This document shows positions 44,892 through 63,744 of a stretch of DNA of 64,000 nt, in pieces. The position numbers and the translations under genes were made by a program. Below the pieces are notes generated by a model. That model ran no database searches and had not been told where the DNA came from. It saw only the letters and a list, made by a program, of their open reading frames with translations. Source of the DNA: Scylla paramamosain (taxonomy: Eukaryota > Arthropoda > Malacostraca > Decapoda > Portunidae); assembly GCF_035594125.1 (NCBI RefSeq), contig NC_087156.1, positions 26,051,997 to 26,115,996 of the forward strand, written 5' to 3'. Each line of letters starts with the position of its first letter. Position 1 is the stretch's first letter.

Positions 44892-45830
44892 GACGGTCAC
44901 TGTTCTTCTCCTAAATCTATTAACAGTGGTGTTCCTCAGGGTTCTGTCCTGTCACCCACTCTCTTTTTATTATTCATTAATGATCTTCTAAACCAAACTT
45001 CTTGTCCTATCCACTCCTATGCTGATGATACCACCCTGCACTTTTCCATGTCTTTTCATAGACGTCCAACCCTTCAGGAGGTAAACATTTCATGCAGGGA
45101 AGCCACAGAACGCTTGACTTCTGATCTTTCTAAAATTTCTGATTGGGGCAGAGCAAACTTGGTATTGTTCAATGCCTCAAAAACTCAATTCCTCCATCTA
45201 TCAACTGGACACAACCTTCCAGACAACTATCCCCTCTTCTTCAATGACACTCAACTGTCCCCCTCTTCTACACTGAACATGCTCGGTCTGTCCTTTACTT
45301 ATAATCTGAACTGGAAACTTCACATCTCATCTCTAGCTAAAACAGCTTCTATGAAGTTAGGTGTTCTGAGACGTCTCCGCCAGTTTTTCTCCTCTTCTCT
45401 AACTGACTGTCTTCAGCCTCTCTCTCACCGCCACAATGTTGCATCTCTAGCTGTCTTTTACCGCTATTTTCATGCTAATTGCTCTCCTGATCTTGCTAAC
45501 AGCATGCCTCCCCCTCCTCCCGCGGCCTCACTGCACAAAACTTTCTTCCTTCTCTCACCCCTATTCTGTCCACCTCTCTAACGCAAGAGTTAACCTGTAT
45601 TCTCAATCATTCATCCCTTTCTCTGGTAAATTCCCTGCCTGCTTCTGTATTTCCACCTTCCTATGACTTGAAATCCTTCAAGAGGGAGGTTTCAAGACAC
45701 ATATTCATCAATTTTTGACTACCCTTTTGGACTCTTATGGGGCTGGCATTTCAGTGGGCATTTTTTTTTTTTTTTTTTTTTTTGTTGTCCTTGGCCAGTG
45801 TCCATCTTACATAAAAAAATAAATAAATAA
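44892..45830 (+). mobile_element. LINE-1x copy C, right part
   Basis: Starts with GACGGTCACTG, which continues the codons lost at 20110, and runs through PQGSVLS, the catalytic YADD (about 45017), the thumb region and the 3' UTR with its T run and an A-rich tail near 45820. An internal deletion near 45390 removes part of the region after RQFFS. Confidence 0.9.
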
Positions 45831-47169
45831 TACCACATTACTTTCATCCTCTGACCTATTTCTTTTATCCCTAAGTTGAAGTCTCTGATCTTGATCTTGA
45901 TGCTACGGATTTTTTATGTTTTAGCATTATTTTGGTTCGTAATCATTGTCTAGTAATTTTTTAGTACTATTTCAATTTGTAATCATTATCTAATAATATA
46001 TAAACATACGTATTTCATTGTGGGATCAAACAGTGGTGTTTAGGTGTTACTCTAGTACCTGATTCATTCTGGGATCAAATAGTGGTGTTTAAGTGTTACT
46101 CTAGTACCTATTTCATTCTGGGGTCAAATAGAGGTGTTTAGGTGTTACTCTAGTACCGGTAACGATAACCCATCGGAGTATAAGACGTAGGGTGATTTTT
46201 GGAGCATTTTTTTTTTCTTTTTTATTATGTACGTCTCATATGGCAAGAAATACGGTACTTGTGTGAGACGCTAACTGGATGGTTTGTCCACAGAGAGAAG
46301 AAAATGTAAATTCCCTGGCCGGTTATCTATTTCTAGGTTTAGGGAAAAACAAAATTTAGGATGTGAACCTAAAATTCAGATTCTGTTAGGTGAAATTTTA
46401 TAGGATTATGTATTAGTTATTACACCGGTGATAAACAATAAATTTAGATGTAACACCTACACTACTTTAGGATGCTATTTACTGAAAATCAAGCAAACTT
46501 TGGGTACACTCAGATTAATTGTAAATTATTAATTTAAAATTTTTCTCATGAACTGATTAGGGGCATTGTCATTTTTCCTAGAATAGGGGCCCCCACAACT
46601 TCAAGGTAACAGAACTATCTACTAGATATATCATTGCTTATTCAGAGAAAAATAATACTAAACCTTTGTTTGTTATATAGATACTTACATCAAATAAAAT
46701 AAATCTTTGTCATGGGATTTTGTAGTGCCTTATAGATCTCCGGCTAAACGCTACCATACCAGCTTTGTACTCATCTACCAAACTGTGACCCCTTGCCTAT
46801 TGTATTTTCATATTTATTTGAAGTGAACGTCTCCAGCGTGCATTCCAGAATGTATTTTCTATTTTTTCTTCCTTGAGGTCGATTTTAATTATTAGTTTTC
46901 TGATAAATATGTTGATGTGGGTTATAACAGGTTTGTTGAAATTATTCATCACATGGTATCTAAACATAAATTATCACCCAGTAGTACTCCCTTACTTCCC
47001 TGGAAGGGAAGCTTGCTTGCAAGGAGCTTGCTCTTTAGACGGCACAGTGCTTGGACTCACTACAAGTGCCTTTCCCATGGAAGGAATTCCCCTGTAACCT
47101 GAGAGGCCTTGACAATTTTCCTAAATTATAAACTATCAATATAGAAACTTTGCCTATGAATCTCAAAAG
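45831..47169. other. Unassigned AT-rich region with minisatellite
   Basis: No gene recognised. It contains the 49-bp minisatellite (46014-46160), a TATAAGACG-type transposon-end motif (about 46170-46255) and otherwise unremarkable AT-rich sequence. Confidence 0.45.
46014..46160 (+). repeat. Three tandem copies of a 49-bp unit
   Basis: Units start at 46014, 46063 and 46112, each running from TTCATT through GGGATCAAA (GGGGTCAAA in the third) to GTTACTCTAGTACC with few differences. Confidence 0.92.
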
Positions 47170-48880
47170 TTATACGAAGTTTCCTTAATGAACAGTTTCA
47201 AAACGAAGCCTAAGCTGCTCTACTCATGTATTAGAAACAAGAAGGTAGAACGTCTAACCACTGGATCACTGAAAAAATCTTTAGCTCCTCTGCCAGAGAC
47301 ATGGCTCAACAAGTTGCTGAGACCTTTTCATTTGTATTCTCGACAGACACCCCTTGTACCCCTGCTACTTATCAACTTTTTGATGGGGAACTAAACGATG
47401 CTAATTTTGATACATTTGCTGTTGCTGAAACCGTGGAGAGTCTGAACACCTCATCCATTATGGGACCTGGCAATCTTCACCCTTTTTTCTGCTTAAGTAC
47501 TGCAGTGACTCACTAACTACTCCTATATTTTGCCTTTTTCAAAAGTCCTTGCAAGATGAAGTCCTTCTGTCAATCTGGAAAACCTCTCTTGTAGTTCAAA
47601 ACTTTTATAAAGGTTTCCATTCTTCTCTTAACTACAGATCGATTAGTTTGATTTCAGTGTTATGCACATGTTTTGAGGGAATAATAGTTAACTACTTCCA
47701 GTCATATCTAGCAGAGAATACTTTGTTGTCTGCTTCTCAGTTTGGCTTCAGGGCCGGCCATTAGGTTGAGGAGCAGCTACTTCTAACATATAATGACATA
47801 AAATCTTGGTGGGGATGAAGGTTATATAGTTGACTTAATCCTGTTTGATTTCTCTAAGGCCTTCAATCTTGTTAACCATGACATATTTCTAAGTTATCCC
47901 GAGTAAGAATAGGTGGTTCAGTTTGGATTAGTGAATTCTTTAGAGGTTGAACATTGAAAGTGGTGGTCAGTTGTGAAGAAAGTTCTCCGGTCAGTGTGAG
48001 TAGTGACATCCCCCAGTGGTCTGTCCTGGATCCTACCTTATTCCTTATCTACATTAACTTTATTGCTTCTGACTTCTCTTTCAAGTATAAATTTTTTGCC
48101 AATGACTTGAAAATTTACCTAAAGACAGACATTTCTACCTCTTACACTCTACATAACTTGTCCTACATGCAGGAAGACATAGATCTTGTATCCAGAGCTG
48201 AATCATGAGGACTCAAGATAAATACTGACAAAACTGTTTCTATTAGGTTTTGTCGTAGCACCTCATCCCATCCAAGACCCGTTTACTATATGAATGGCCA
48301 TCCAATTCATTTTGTAGATTCAGCATCAGATTTGGGAATGCTAATTGATAACACCTTGAAATTTCACCAACACATTTGCAGAACTTTCAATAAGACTTCC
48401 GGTATCGCCTCTAATCTTCTGAAGGGCACAGTCAACTGGGACTCCTCATTTATGTTCGGTGGTCTGGCATACATTTTATGAAGGAGACTTCTCACTCCTG
48501 GAGGGGTTCAATGTCGTTGGTCCAAGCAAATTTCTGGATTTCATAACATGGATTATAGTGCTCGTCTTTCTACTCTGGATCTGTATTCAGTGCTGGGTAG
48601 AATACTAAGAGCTGATCTGATCAAGGTTTTGAAATATTTAATAGATTAGCACCTATCTCTGTGACTCTGATATCTTTATACCACTGGCAGATGTCAGGAC
48701 ATGGGGCCACTTTCTCAAAATATTTGATCCTCATATACATACTGACTTGTGCTAAAGATTTTTCTCAGAGTTATTAGCCATTAGAATTCCTTGCCTTCTG
48801 AGGTTGTGCTGGCTCCCACATTACCACTGTTTAAAAGATTACTTGCTGCTTATTTGGGGGATAGACAATATGAATATTAA
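47170..48880 (+). mobile_element. Decayed CR1/Jockey-like LINE reverse transcriptase
   Basis: Blocks in order across three frames: SIMGPGNLHPFF (about 47450), NYRSISLISVLC (47632), SASQFGFRAGH (47733), VLDPTLFLIYIN (about 48025), FANDLKIYL (48098), GMLIDNTLKFHQH (about 48330), SLPSEVV near 48790. The catalytic FADD is changed to FAND, and stops and frameshifts abound. It is a different family from LINE-1x. Confidence 0.8.
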
Positions 48881-49052
48881 CTGCATATTATTGATAATTC
48901 ACTAAATGCTTATAACACACATTCTACAATGTTTTACATTAGATACATGTTTGTCATCATTACATATATTTCATTAGACTGTGGCGTGTTGGCATGTTTC
49001 GAGCTTCCTTCTAGAGGAGCTCATCTTGGTAAGAAATCCTGGTAAGAACCAC

Positions 49053-49579
<527 letters not shown>

Positions 49580-50334
49580 TTAGTCTATATCAATATAGTC
49601 ATCATCATGATTATTAGCACTTGTGAAGTATATATCTTGTGTACATAATGACAGCATTTCCTCTGTAGGAAGAAACTTGTTACAGCATATGCCTTGTCTG
49701 TGCATATATGAGCGTACATGTAATGTACTCTCTAAACTTACATGTTGCATTCTGTTTCTTAACTTATTTTTTACTATATTCATTTGGGAAAATACTCTTT
49801 CTACCGAGGCATTACTGACTGGGAGAGCCAGTAGTGACAAAGCAAATCTCCCAAGATCTCGAAAATCATTTTCCCCTGAGGCGTCCTTATGGTCGTGAAC
49901 TGCAAGCCAGAATTTTTCTGTGTCACCATGAGTATCTTTGGGCCAGGCGACAGTCCCAATGCGCTGCCACTGTTCATCCAGCTGCCCAAGATCGCCAGTG
50001 TACTTGGAAAGGAACGAGAGCTCGTTCAACCTTGGCTTCCTTATTCCAAGAACAGTTTCTGGCGTCAAGGCATCCAGGCTCTGCAGTATTTCAATGTTTG
50101 AAGGGAGCCTCTGTTGTAACTCTTTTAGAAGATGCATCAAGAAGTCACGTCCGTGTGTCTTGATGGTGTTTACGATCCCGGGATCCAACCTGCTGCGCCT
50201 CACTTCAAGGTTGAACTGGACACCCATGTCTACAGCTTGCAACGGCAGGTGGTTCCGTTCATCGCGCACCTGGTAAAGGACGATCAGTGTTAAAGTTAAC
50301 AAGAGAAATAATCTAGCTTTGGTGATAATAGAGA

Positions 50335-50815
<481 letters not shown>

Positions 50816-51088
50816 TTCATGCAAATCAACACAATTATTACAACAATTTTTACTTACATCAAAATTTGTCACAGTTTACCATGTAGGAAAGGTCCGCGGC
50901 ATCATGACTCGGTTCAATATGGACTGATAAAGCGACATCAAATCAGCAAGAAGCTTGCTGGCATCACACTGGTCAGCTTCAAACAGTTTGTTGACCCTGT
51001 TAACGTGGGACACGACAGGCTGTAGAAAAGCCAAGAACGCCTTGTTGGCTGGATCTGAGTACATCTGATGCAGCAACTCAGCAGCGTA

Positions 51089-53002
51089 ATTCGCTCGTTT
51101 GCGACAACAACGTCATAACTAAAAAAAATGGATTTTCGAGTTATCCATATAGACATATTCATCTTGAAACGCAGATTTTTTGGCAAAAGTTTCATAATTG
51201 TAGTTAAAAAATTGACCGCTAGAGGCGCTAAATGTCATAACAACATAACATAATATGTACCAACTTCTTTGCGTGAAGACCGTTACATGTCAGTTGTGCT
51301 GTGACCATCGTTGGGGTAACTACACTCACGCTGTCATTTAGAGTGTCATATTTTGATTTAGAACTATGTTAGTACAAAATGTAAGTACTGAACTTATGAA
51401 TTATGTTTCATGCAATAATGTGTTATTTTGATGTAATACGTTTTGTCTGCGAACATAGAGCTCTATGTTTTACGTCATTATTCAAAATGTGTCATTATTG
51501 GTAAAAACAAACAGATCTATGTTTTACGTCCTAATTCAAAATGTGTCATTATTGGAAAAAAAACCTTGTGAATAATAGGTGTTGTATTTGAGTTATGACA
51601 GTATTGTTACAAACATTACCTCGTATTACAGCAGCACATTTTTGTTTAACTTAAATTATGTCATTGTTATTTGAAAATCTTGCGAAAAACTTAAAAAAGT
51701 TAGTGTATTATTTACATTGGTGACATTGTTGCAACAAAACATTGTATTCATAAATATCATATTTTTTTCAGATTAAATAGGTACCATGTCATGTAGAGGA
51801 AAACTTATGCTAGAATTAGCATTAAAGGCTAAGGAAAACAGTGAAGAAAACCCTGAGGAAAATAGTACAGGTATATACTATCATAACCTTGATTATATTT
51901 CTATATAATTTGCTTTAAGGTGGGAGGTAAGCCTATTTTTTTTTTATTAATGAGCCAATTTTGATGAAAACTATTTTAACAATCAAAACTTTCGGAGGAG
52001 TAAGGCTTTGAAGTTTAAAGATCCAACTTTTTTAAAAATGCAAAATAAAGTAAAATTTTCAGATTAAAACCTTGTGTGAGGCAGGAGAAACTGACATAAT
52101 TTTTTACTCAGATAACTGTTCTGGCCAACAGAAAAATAAGTTCATGATGGCACTTTACCTTTATGCAGTAAACAACTTACCAAATATAACTTCAATAACA
52201 CACAAGTTGCTAATAAAAGGGCATACCCAAAATGAGGGTGACTCTGCCCATTCCCTAATTGAAAGAGAAGTAAAGAGAATTTAAAAAAGTGGACCCATTT
52301 ATGTGCCGGAAACTTACGTAACGGCAATTCGAACTGCTAGAAAGAAAGGACAGCCTTTCGTAGTAAAAGAGCTTTGTTACAAAGATTTCTTGAACATCAA
52401 GTCTCTAGCTACTGAAATGGGACCTATCAATTGCAAGACTCTTCAACTCTCTGATGTTAAAGTAATGAAATTTGAAAAGCAGTCACCACTGTCAGTTTTT
52501 TGTAAACATTCCTATGGTTCAGACTATAAGGAGCTTAAAATTTTGAAAAACTCAAATAAAGCCACCTCCATTAATGACTTATTGCCATGTTACTCCAGCA
52601 AACTTACATTGCCTGCTAACAAGAAAAAAGACTTGATGGACCTTTGTAATAAAAATCTGATTCCACGATGCCATCATAAATTTTATGAAGACCTGTAAAT
52701 GAAATCAATCTTAATGAAATGAGTTAAAATACAAATTTAGTATGCCTATTACGATATTAAGTTTTGTTGTATGCTAATTCATTAGGTACATATTATTTGA
52801 ATGGAATATTAAATAGATGTTTATTTTATAATGTTTTTTTTTTTATTATACAGTCCATCTTTCATTTATTTGAAAATTTTTGAGTTGTCTAATTCCTTAG
52901 GCATATTTGAAAGAAATTATAATTAGGAAGAATCTATTAGGTTCATAAGGATTTTTTTATTTGAAAAAAATGATAATTAGGAAGAATCTATTATGTTCAT
53001 GA

Positions 53003-53092
<90 letters not shown>

Positions 53093-53570
53093 TAATTAGG
53101 AGGAATCTATTATGTTCATAACAATGTTTTTTTTAATATCTTTTTGTGTTAGTCAGTATCTTTCATTTATTAGGAAGTATCTATCATTTTCATAATAAGA
53201 AAATGTATTATCATCAATCTTGTCAAAGTCATAAGCAATGAACAATACATAATTAAGTAACATATTGGTGATTATTTTCTTTTCAATAATGGCACAAAAC
53301 AAAATAGTACATGAGAGGTCTAGTATTTTTTTATGAAGAACGTCATATTAAAAAAAGCATTATAAAAGTTTAAATAAAGGTTTGATTAGTGAAGATATAA
53401 TTATTTCAATTTCTATAAACTTTAAAGGACTATTTGATGTTTCAAAAAATGTTCCAGCTATGGTCTTTTGGGACTATTCACAATATTGAGAGTGTTTTCA
53501 TTCTTTAAAATGGCTCTCGTGAAAAATTGCTATTTTTGAGTTATGACGACGTTGTCGCAAACGAGCGAAT
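51089..53570 (+). mobile_element. DNA transposon with TIRs inserted in the hAT exon
   Basis: Ends ATTCGCTCGTTTGCGACAAC...GTTGTCGCAAACGAGCGAAT, flanked by TA on both sides (51087-51088 and 53571-53572). The inverted repeats extend about 35 bases through GTCATAACT with one small difference. The 2.5-kb element carries remains of a transposase-like gene and a (TA)n tract at about 53008-53085. Removing it rejoins the hAT exon. Superfamily not assigned. Confidence 0.85.
51786..52698 (+). pseudogene. DUF7869-like protein remnant (transposase candidate)
   Basis: A first exon starts at ATG 51786 and may end at the GTATAT donor near 51872. A second exon begins near 52062 after TTTCAG. It encodes FYSDNCSGQQKNKF, then HKLLIKGHTQNEGDSAHS, an in-frame TAA at 52282, then SGPIYVPETYVTAI and a Lys-rich end, stop at 52696-52698. 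This block matches the C-terminal half of a widespread arthropod domain (DUF7869) with conserved Asp-Asn and His-Thr-Gln-Asn-Glu residues typical of a nuclease fold. The middle of the protein is missing. Confidence 0.6.
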
Positions 53571-53632
53571 TATGCTCTTCATCCTTGGAAATCTGAAAAT
53601 ATGATTTACGCTATAGTATATAAATATCAGTA

Positions 53633-53639
<7 letters not shown>

Positions 53640-53689
<50 letters not shown>
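53640..53689. repeat. (CT)n microsatellite
   Basis: Twenty-five perfect CT units near the hAT intron. Confidence 0.95.
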
Positions 53690-53691
<2 letters not shown>

Positions 53692-54949
53692 GCAACCGAA
53701 TAAGCAGGAATGGGGAAAATTAAGCAAGTATGCATGTCAGCAATGAAAAGAAAAACATTATCACATGATTCTCTCATAAGGATATAGATAATGATCTAAT
53801 AGACTTACCTCAAAATGGAGTTTCAGCTCGTCATACTGTTGCAGAATTCTTGTCACACACGGAGCAATAGCAAGCCACCTTGTGTCAGACAGCTGCAACA
53901 TCTTGAGGGGCTGTTCTCCCACATTGATGGTAGCGTACAGTTCTGCATATTTCTGCTGTCGGAGAGAGCTATTCGAAAAATACTTGTATGTCTGCGATAC
54001 TATGAACTCAAGGTGGGAAGGTAGTTTTTTCATGGCATACGACATGCATAACTTTAACGAGTGGCAAATGCACGTGATGTGTGTAACCTCCGGATTTATT
54101 TCACGTAATCGTGAGATTACGGAGTTGTGTGCTCCGGACATTGTGTTACAGCCATCAGTTGCCAAACCAATACACTTTTTTATGTCTAGATTTACTTTTT
54201 TTTCAGGAACTCAAGCAAAGATGCTGTAACACCCTCAGCAGTGCTTCTATCGAGTTCAACAAGTCCCAAGAATGATGTTATGATTCTTTTCTGTTCGTAA
54301 CTTGGGTACCGAACAACAATACACAGCTTTTTCTTCATAGTATTGTCAGTACTTTCGTCTATTATCAATGAATATTCACTTTTGCCAATGTCACAACACA
54401 GTTCCTTCAGCATACACGGTGCTAACACTTTGTTTACGAGTGCCGTGCATTTTGTCCTATGTAAGGATTATCCACACCAAGTCAATGGCGACTCGTCAAT
54501 AGGGACTGCGAGACTGCAGCCCCCCCCAGTGGATTTCTAGGATTCACGAAAATAATGTTAATTTATTTATGTTTGACTATCATTCACATGAAAACACCAA
54601 TTCTCATATGTTTATGTGAAAAAAAAAAATACTGCAAAACAATGAGGAAGTACGGAAATTATTTACTATTTAATGATAGGAAAGGGGGGAGAAATGGGGG
54701 AGGAGGCTTCCCGGGCCGAATGGCGAGTGTGGACTGCGTCCAGCGCAGTCTTGTCTCGGCCGTTGTTGTTGCTAGGTGAGTGTTCTTGCGTCGGTCTTGT
54801 TTTCGATCGTGTTTTTCAATTTGTCAGGGATGATTTTAAAACATTATTGATCAGTGATGGCTTGTGCTCAATCTTGATTATCATAGATGGTGTAAAATCA
54901 CAGAAACATCGTATAAGATAGTATTTTTTCTTTTCCCAAGTAGGCTTAG

Positions 54950-55260
54950 CAGTACTTTGCAAAATGGCACAAGAAGCAAAGACGGTTTCTGCATTGAAAG
55001 AACTCAATTTTTCACAGTTAACACTTCAAGAGAAGGTAGCAATTAAAACAATCGCCCATTACCAGACATTAAAATAGTGCAAGAAGGAGTAAGCCACAAC
55101 AAGAAGTATATTCGCAGTTTTAATTGTGATTGGTACCGAAGGAAAACATGGCTCTGTGGATGTGAAGTTAAGAAGTTAAGAAAAAGTTATTGATCTGTTT
55201 GCACAAAACAGGACCAGGAGAATGGACTTCCTTTTCAAATAGCCTAAGCCAGCACTAAGG
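54950..55260 (+). pseudogene. Possible N-terminal (TTF-type zinc finger) fragment of another hAT-like gene
   Basis: After a TTTTCCCAAGTAG acceptor-like end, an ATG at 54964 opens MAQEAKTVSALKEL. Further on, with stops and shifts, NWYRRKTW-like text appears (CDWYRRKTWLCGC near 55126), the signature of TTF/ZMYM-type zinc fingers that precede hAT transposases. It is on the strand opposite to the hAT gene to its left. Too decayed for firm assignment. Confidence 0.35.
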
Positions 55261-56699
55261 AAATCAAGCATTTACTGTTAGGATAAGACCTAAAGAATTA
55301 AATAATTATCACTCTATCTTTATAATCTATCAATCAATGGTATGTTAAACAATAACAATAAAAGCATTTAAGATTTTATTTGTCTGAATGTGAGACAGTC
55401 CCCCCATCAGTAACAGTCACGAGCCGCCACTGCACCAAGTTAAAAATATTAGGCACAAACCCATGGCAGGTGGCAGCTACCTTTTTTTTTTTTTAACAGA
55501 ACATTAACATTACCATCAAACTTCAACTTCAACTTAAAAGTAATATTAATCAAAAGGAAACAACCAAAGAACCAAAGATCTTCAATTAACTTTATTACTG
55601 CCGAGCGGGTGAAAGACCGCCGAGCGGGAGAAAGTTGTTGTTGAGCAAGCGTATGCTAAATGTTCTGTGTTATGAGGGTTAAAGTGAACTAGTATATTAA
55701 GTTCTGGTGCTATGAAAATTAAGTAAATGAGGGGAGCATAACCGCCAGCAGTGTCGCCTCAAAAGGTCCTGTGAGGCTGGTGGTGAGAGACTAATATGAG
55801 GCATGTATAACACTAAGGAAACAGAGTTAATTAGAATAGAGATTAAGGAAACTGAATTCATTACAGTAGTTAATTGCAGTAGTGAAGTTGTGTGAGAGGA
55901 ACTAGCTGTGGAGAGCTTAGTTGTAGAGAGGTAGTGAGGGTTGTGTTTACGTGGTAAAGTTGATGACATGGCGCATAGAGTAGGTAAGACAGAAGGATCT
56001 CTGTAGAGGAATAGGTCAACCGGTGTCGCATATCTGGCCCAACGGCCTCAGAAGAGGGGAGATTGTGCCCAGTCTTCAGTGAGGCTCATGTTTATGGGTG
56101 AACTATCACTGACCTAAGGGTAAGATGGGCAGGCGTGAGGCAACGAGGGCCAGCAGAGACGAAACCCGCCCCGGAGGGACAGATCCCTTTGTACCGCTAC
56201 CACGTTTGGGTGTGACTACTCCAGGAAAGATCGGACCACTACAATAGAGATGCAGGTGTTGCTTGGTGACAGGCCTCCTTAAGACCCCAAACACGTGTGT
56301 TCCACATCTATATTTTGTATCTGTATTTATCTGTACTTTAGCTGTCTTCGGGCAGCTACAAACTTCAAACCTTAATCAATCAGAAACCAACCCCCTTCCC
56401 TTGACAATCCTACCATCTCTTACTGTTACGTTCAGTTTTCTAGTTCATTATCCAAAATAAAGTTTAGCAGTAAGGCACCATTTCTATTTACCTGCTCACC
56501 TAGGTCCCTATATGGCTATTCATATATCCCATGACAGTCACCCGTCCTTGTCATTTTTTCTACTCCGCCCCCCCCCCCCCATCAAGAGTTACGACTTAGT
56601 AAGATGTAAAACTTGCTATGTAATTATACAAAAAAAAAAAAACGTAAAAGACTTAACTGGGCTAACACACACACACAAACACACACACACACACACACA
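55261..56699. other. Unassigned region with a repeat copy
   Basis: No gene recognised. It includes the first copy of a 109-bp repeat (56224-56332), a C run near 56569 and an (AC)n tract at about 56664-56700. Confidence 0.4.
56224..56332 (+). repeat. 109-bp repeat, copy 1
   Basis: From GGAAAGATCGGACC to TTTATCT, repeated at 57048-57156 with one visible difference. The second copy forms the left end of the truncated LINE insertion 57048-58011. Confidence 0.9.
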
Positions 56700-57047
56700 C
56701 ATTAAGAAGCAGGAATGGTTTAATAAACGATGTGAAGAAGCAAGGAGGAAGAGAAATCTGGCCTGGATCAAATGGAAGAAAAGGAAAACAAATGAGGCAT
56801 GTGAAAAAAAAATAAATAAAAGGGAGAGAAATAAATGCTCAAAGGTAAGGAGAGAATAAATAATCATGAAAAAGATGCTGTGGACATATGAAAGGATGAA
56901 CCAAGGATATTATGTAGATATGTGAATGGTAAAATGAAGAATAAGAAGTTAAAACTAATTGAAATAAATGGTGTGTATGGTGAGGAAGAAGAGGCAGAAA
57001 TTCCAGAGGATTAGAATAACTACTTTCATAGTGTCTTCACTGAAGAG
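56700..57047 (+). mobile_element. Decayed LINE fragment, left part (linker region before RT)
   Basis: Encodes QEWFNKRCEEARRKRN followed by a Lys-rich stretch, typical of the segment between endonuclease and RT in RTE/CR1-like ORF2. It is cut at 57047 and seems to continue at 58012, where VDRLVIADMRAEEL follows. Confidence 0.6.
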
Positions 57048-58011
57048 GGAAAGATCGGACCACTACAATAGAGATGCAGGTGTTGCTTGGTGACAGGCCT
57101 CCTTAAGACCCCAAACACGTGTGTTCCACATCTGTATTTTGTATCTGTATTTATCTTAATACCCAACCCAAATAAATGTCAACTGATAAATATCAACTTC
57201 TTGCGGCAGGGTGTGGCATTTCCAGATGTGCATCCCGACGCCAACCCCATCCCCTGCGTCAAGTAGTCGGACTAGTCATGAACTCCAACTTGACCTGGCA
57301 GGACCACGTCGACCACATCGTCAAGAAGGCTTCCAAGCTATTCTTCATGCTATTCAAAGCGAGATCGTTTGGAGCAACACAGCAACAACTAGTGCAGCTA
57401 TACTGCCAGCGCATACGACCCGTGCTGGAGTACGCGTGCCCGGTGTGGCATCCCGGCCTTACAACCGCACAACGAACCACCTTGGAACGTGTGCAGAAGC
57501 GGGTGTGTCGTGTCATCCTCGGAGGCAGCTACAACAGCTACACAGCCACGCTTACCACGTTCGGCCAGCCTTCCCTGGAGGACAGGAGAGGTCAGCTTAC
57601 CCTCAGTTTTGGGGAGAAAATGAAAGAAAATGACCACTTGCAGCTTCTCCCCCAGCGAGCACCATCACGGTATCAGACCAGGCACAGTGCCAGGTTACCG
57701 CCTGTCAGGTGCCGCACAGAAAGGTACAGGAACTCCACCATCCCCTGTGTGACTCGCCTGGCCAACAAGTAGACATAACTGGCACAAAAATACATGGACA
57801 CTATATTCTTTCTCTAAAGTGTTTTACTCTGGTAAACTTTTTACTTTAAGTTGATTTTAATAGTTTAAATATTTTAGCCTAGTATATATGTATTGTTTTT
57901 AACTTTATTTCCATGTAAATCAAGACCCCTTCAGCAACTATCACTGTATTGTCTGCTGCCTCTTGATAAATAAACCTGATATTATTATTATTATTATTAT
58001 TATTATTACAG
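57048..58011 (+). mobile_element. 5'-truncated LINE (RT thumb/C-terminal) insertion with (ATT)n tail
   Basis: An open segment 57176-57772 encodes the last part of a reverse transcriptase: GLVMNSNLTWQDHVDHI, PVLEYACPVWHPGL, LERVQKRVCRVILG and a C-terminal Arg-rich end. The 3' UTR ends in AATAAACCTG followed by (ATT)n at about 57978-58008, a CR1/L2-like tail. It sits inside another LINE, which resumes at 58012. Confidence 0.75.
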
Positions 58012-58225
58012 TTGATAGACTGGTGATAGCAGATATGAGAGCAGAAGAACTGAGTGAGATTGAAGTAACAGTGGATGAAGTAAGAATAATGATGGAAGAC
58101 TTGGATGTGAGGAAGGCGCAGGGACCTGATAGAGTATCTAATTGGGTGTGCAGAGATCAACTTTGCACACAAGGTTTACAAACTCATTATAACTTCATTA
58201 CAGGAAAGAGTGGTGCCTAAAGATT
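58012..58225 (+). mobile_element. Decayed LINE fragment, right part
   Basis: [20 protein letters not shown] and PDRVSNWV follow, the classic first RT block (aligned to KAxGPDxV). It ends near the (TA)n tract. Confidence 0.65.
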
Positions 58226-58247
58226 CGAAAAAAAGTATGTGGCATAC

Positions 58248-63383
<5,136 letters not shown>

Positions 63384-63722
63384 TCTAACCTAACCTAACA
63401 TTACCTAAGCTAACCTAACTTAAACTAGCTGGGGCCCCCTTGAAAGGACTAACCTAACCTAAACTAGCATTACCTAACCTAACCTAACATTACCTAACCT
63501 AACCTAACATTACCAAGCCTAACCTAAACTAGCCAGGGAGGCTTTGCCCCTCCTGGACACCCCCCTTAAGGTTTCTAACCTAACCTAACATTACCAAACC
63601 TAACTGAACCTAACATTACTTAACCTAACCTAACATTACCTAACTAACCCAACCTAAACTAACCAGGGGGGCTTTGCTCCCTCTTGACTCCCTCTTATGG
63701 ACACTAACCTAACCTAATATTA
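63384..63722 (-). repeat. Degenerate TTAGG-like repeat (TAACC strand) with C/G-rich spacers
   Basis: CTAACCTAACCTAACATTACC units alternate with spacers such as GGGGGGCTTTGCTCCCTCTT. It is the opposite-strand relative of 16186-16365. Confidence 0.75.
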
Positions 63723-63744
63723 CACCAGCACACCATACTAACAA

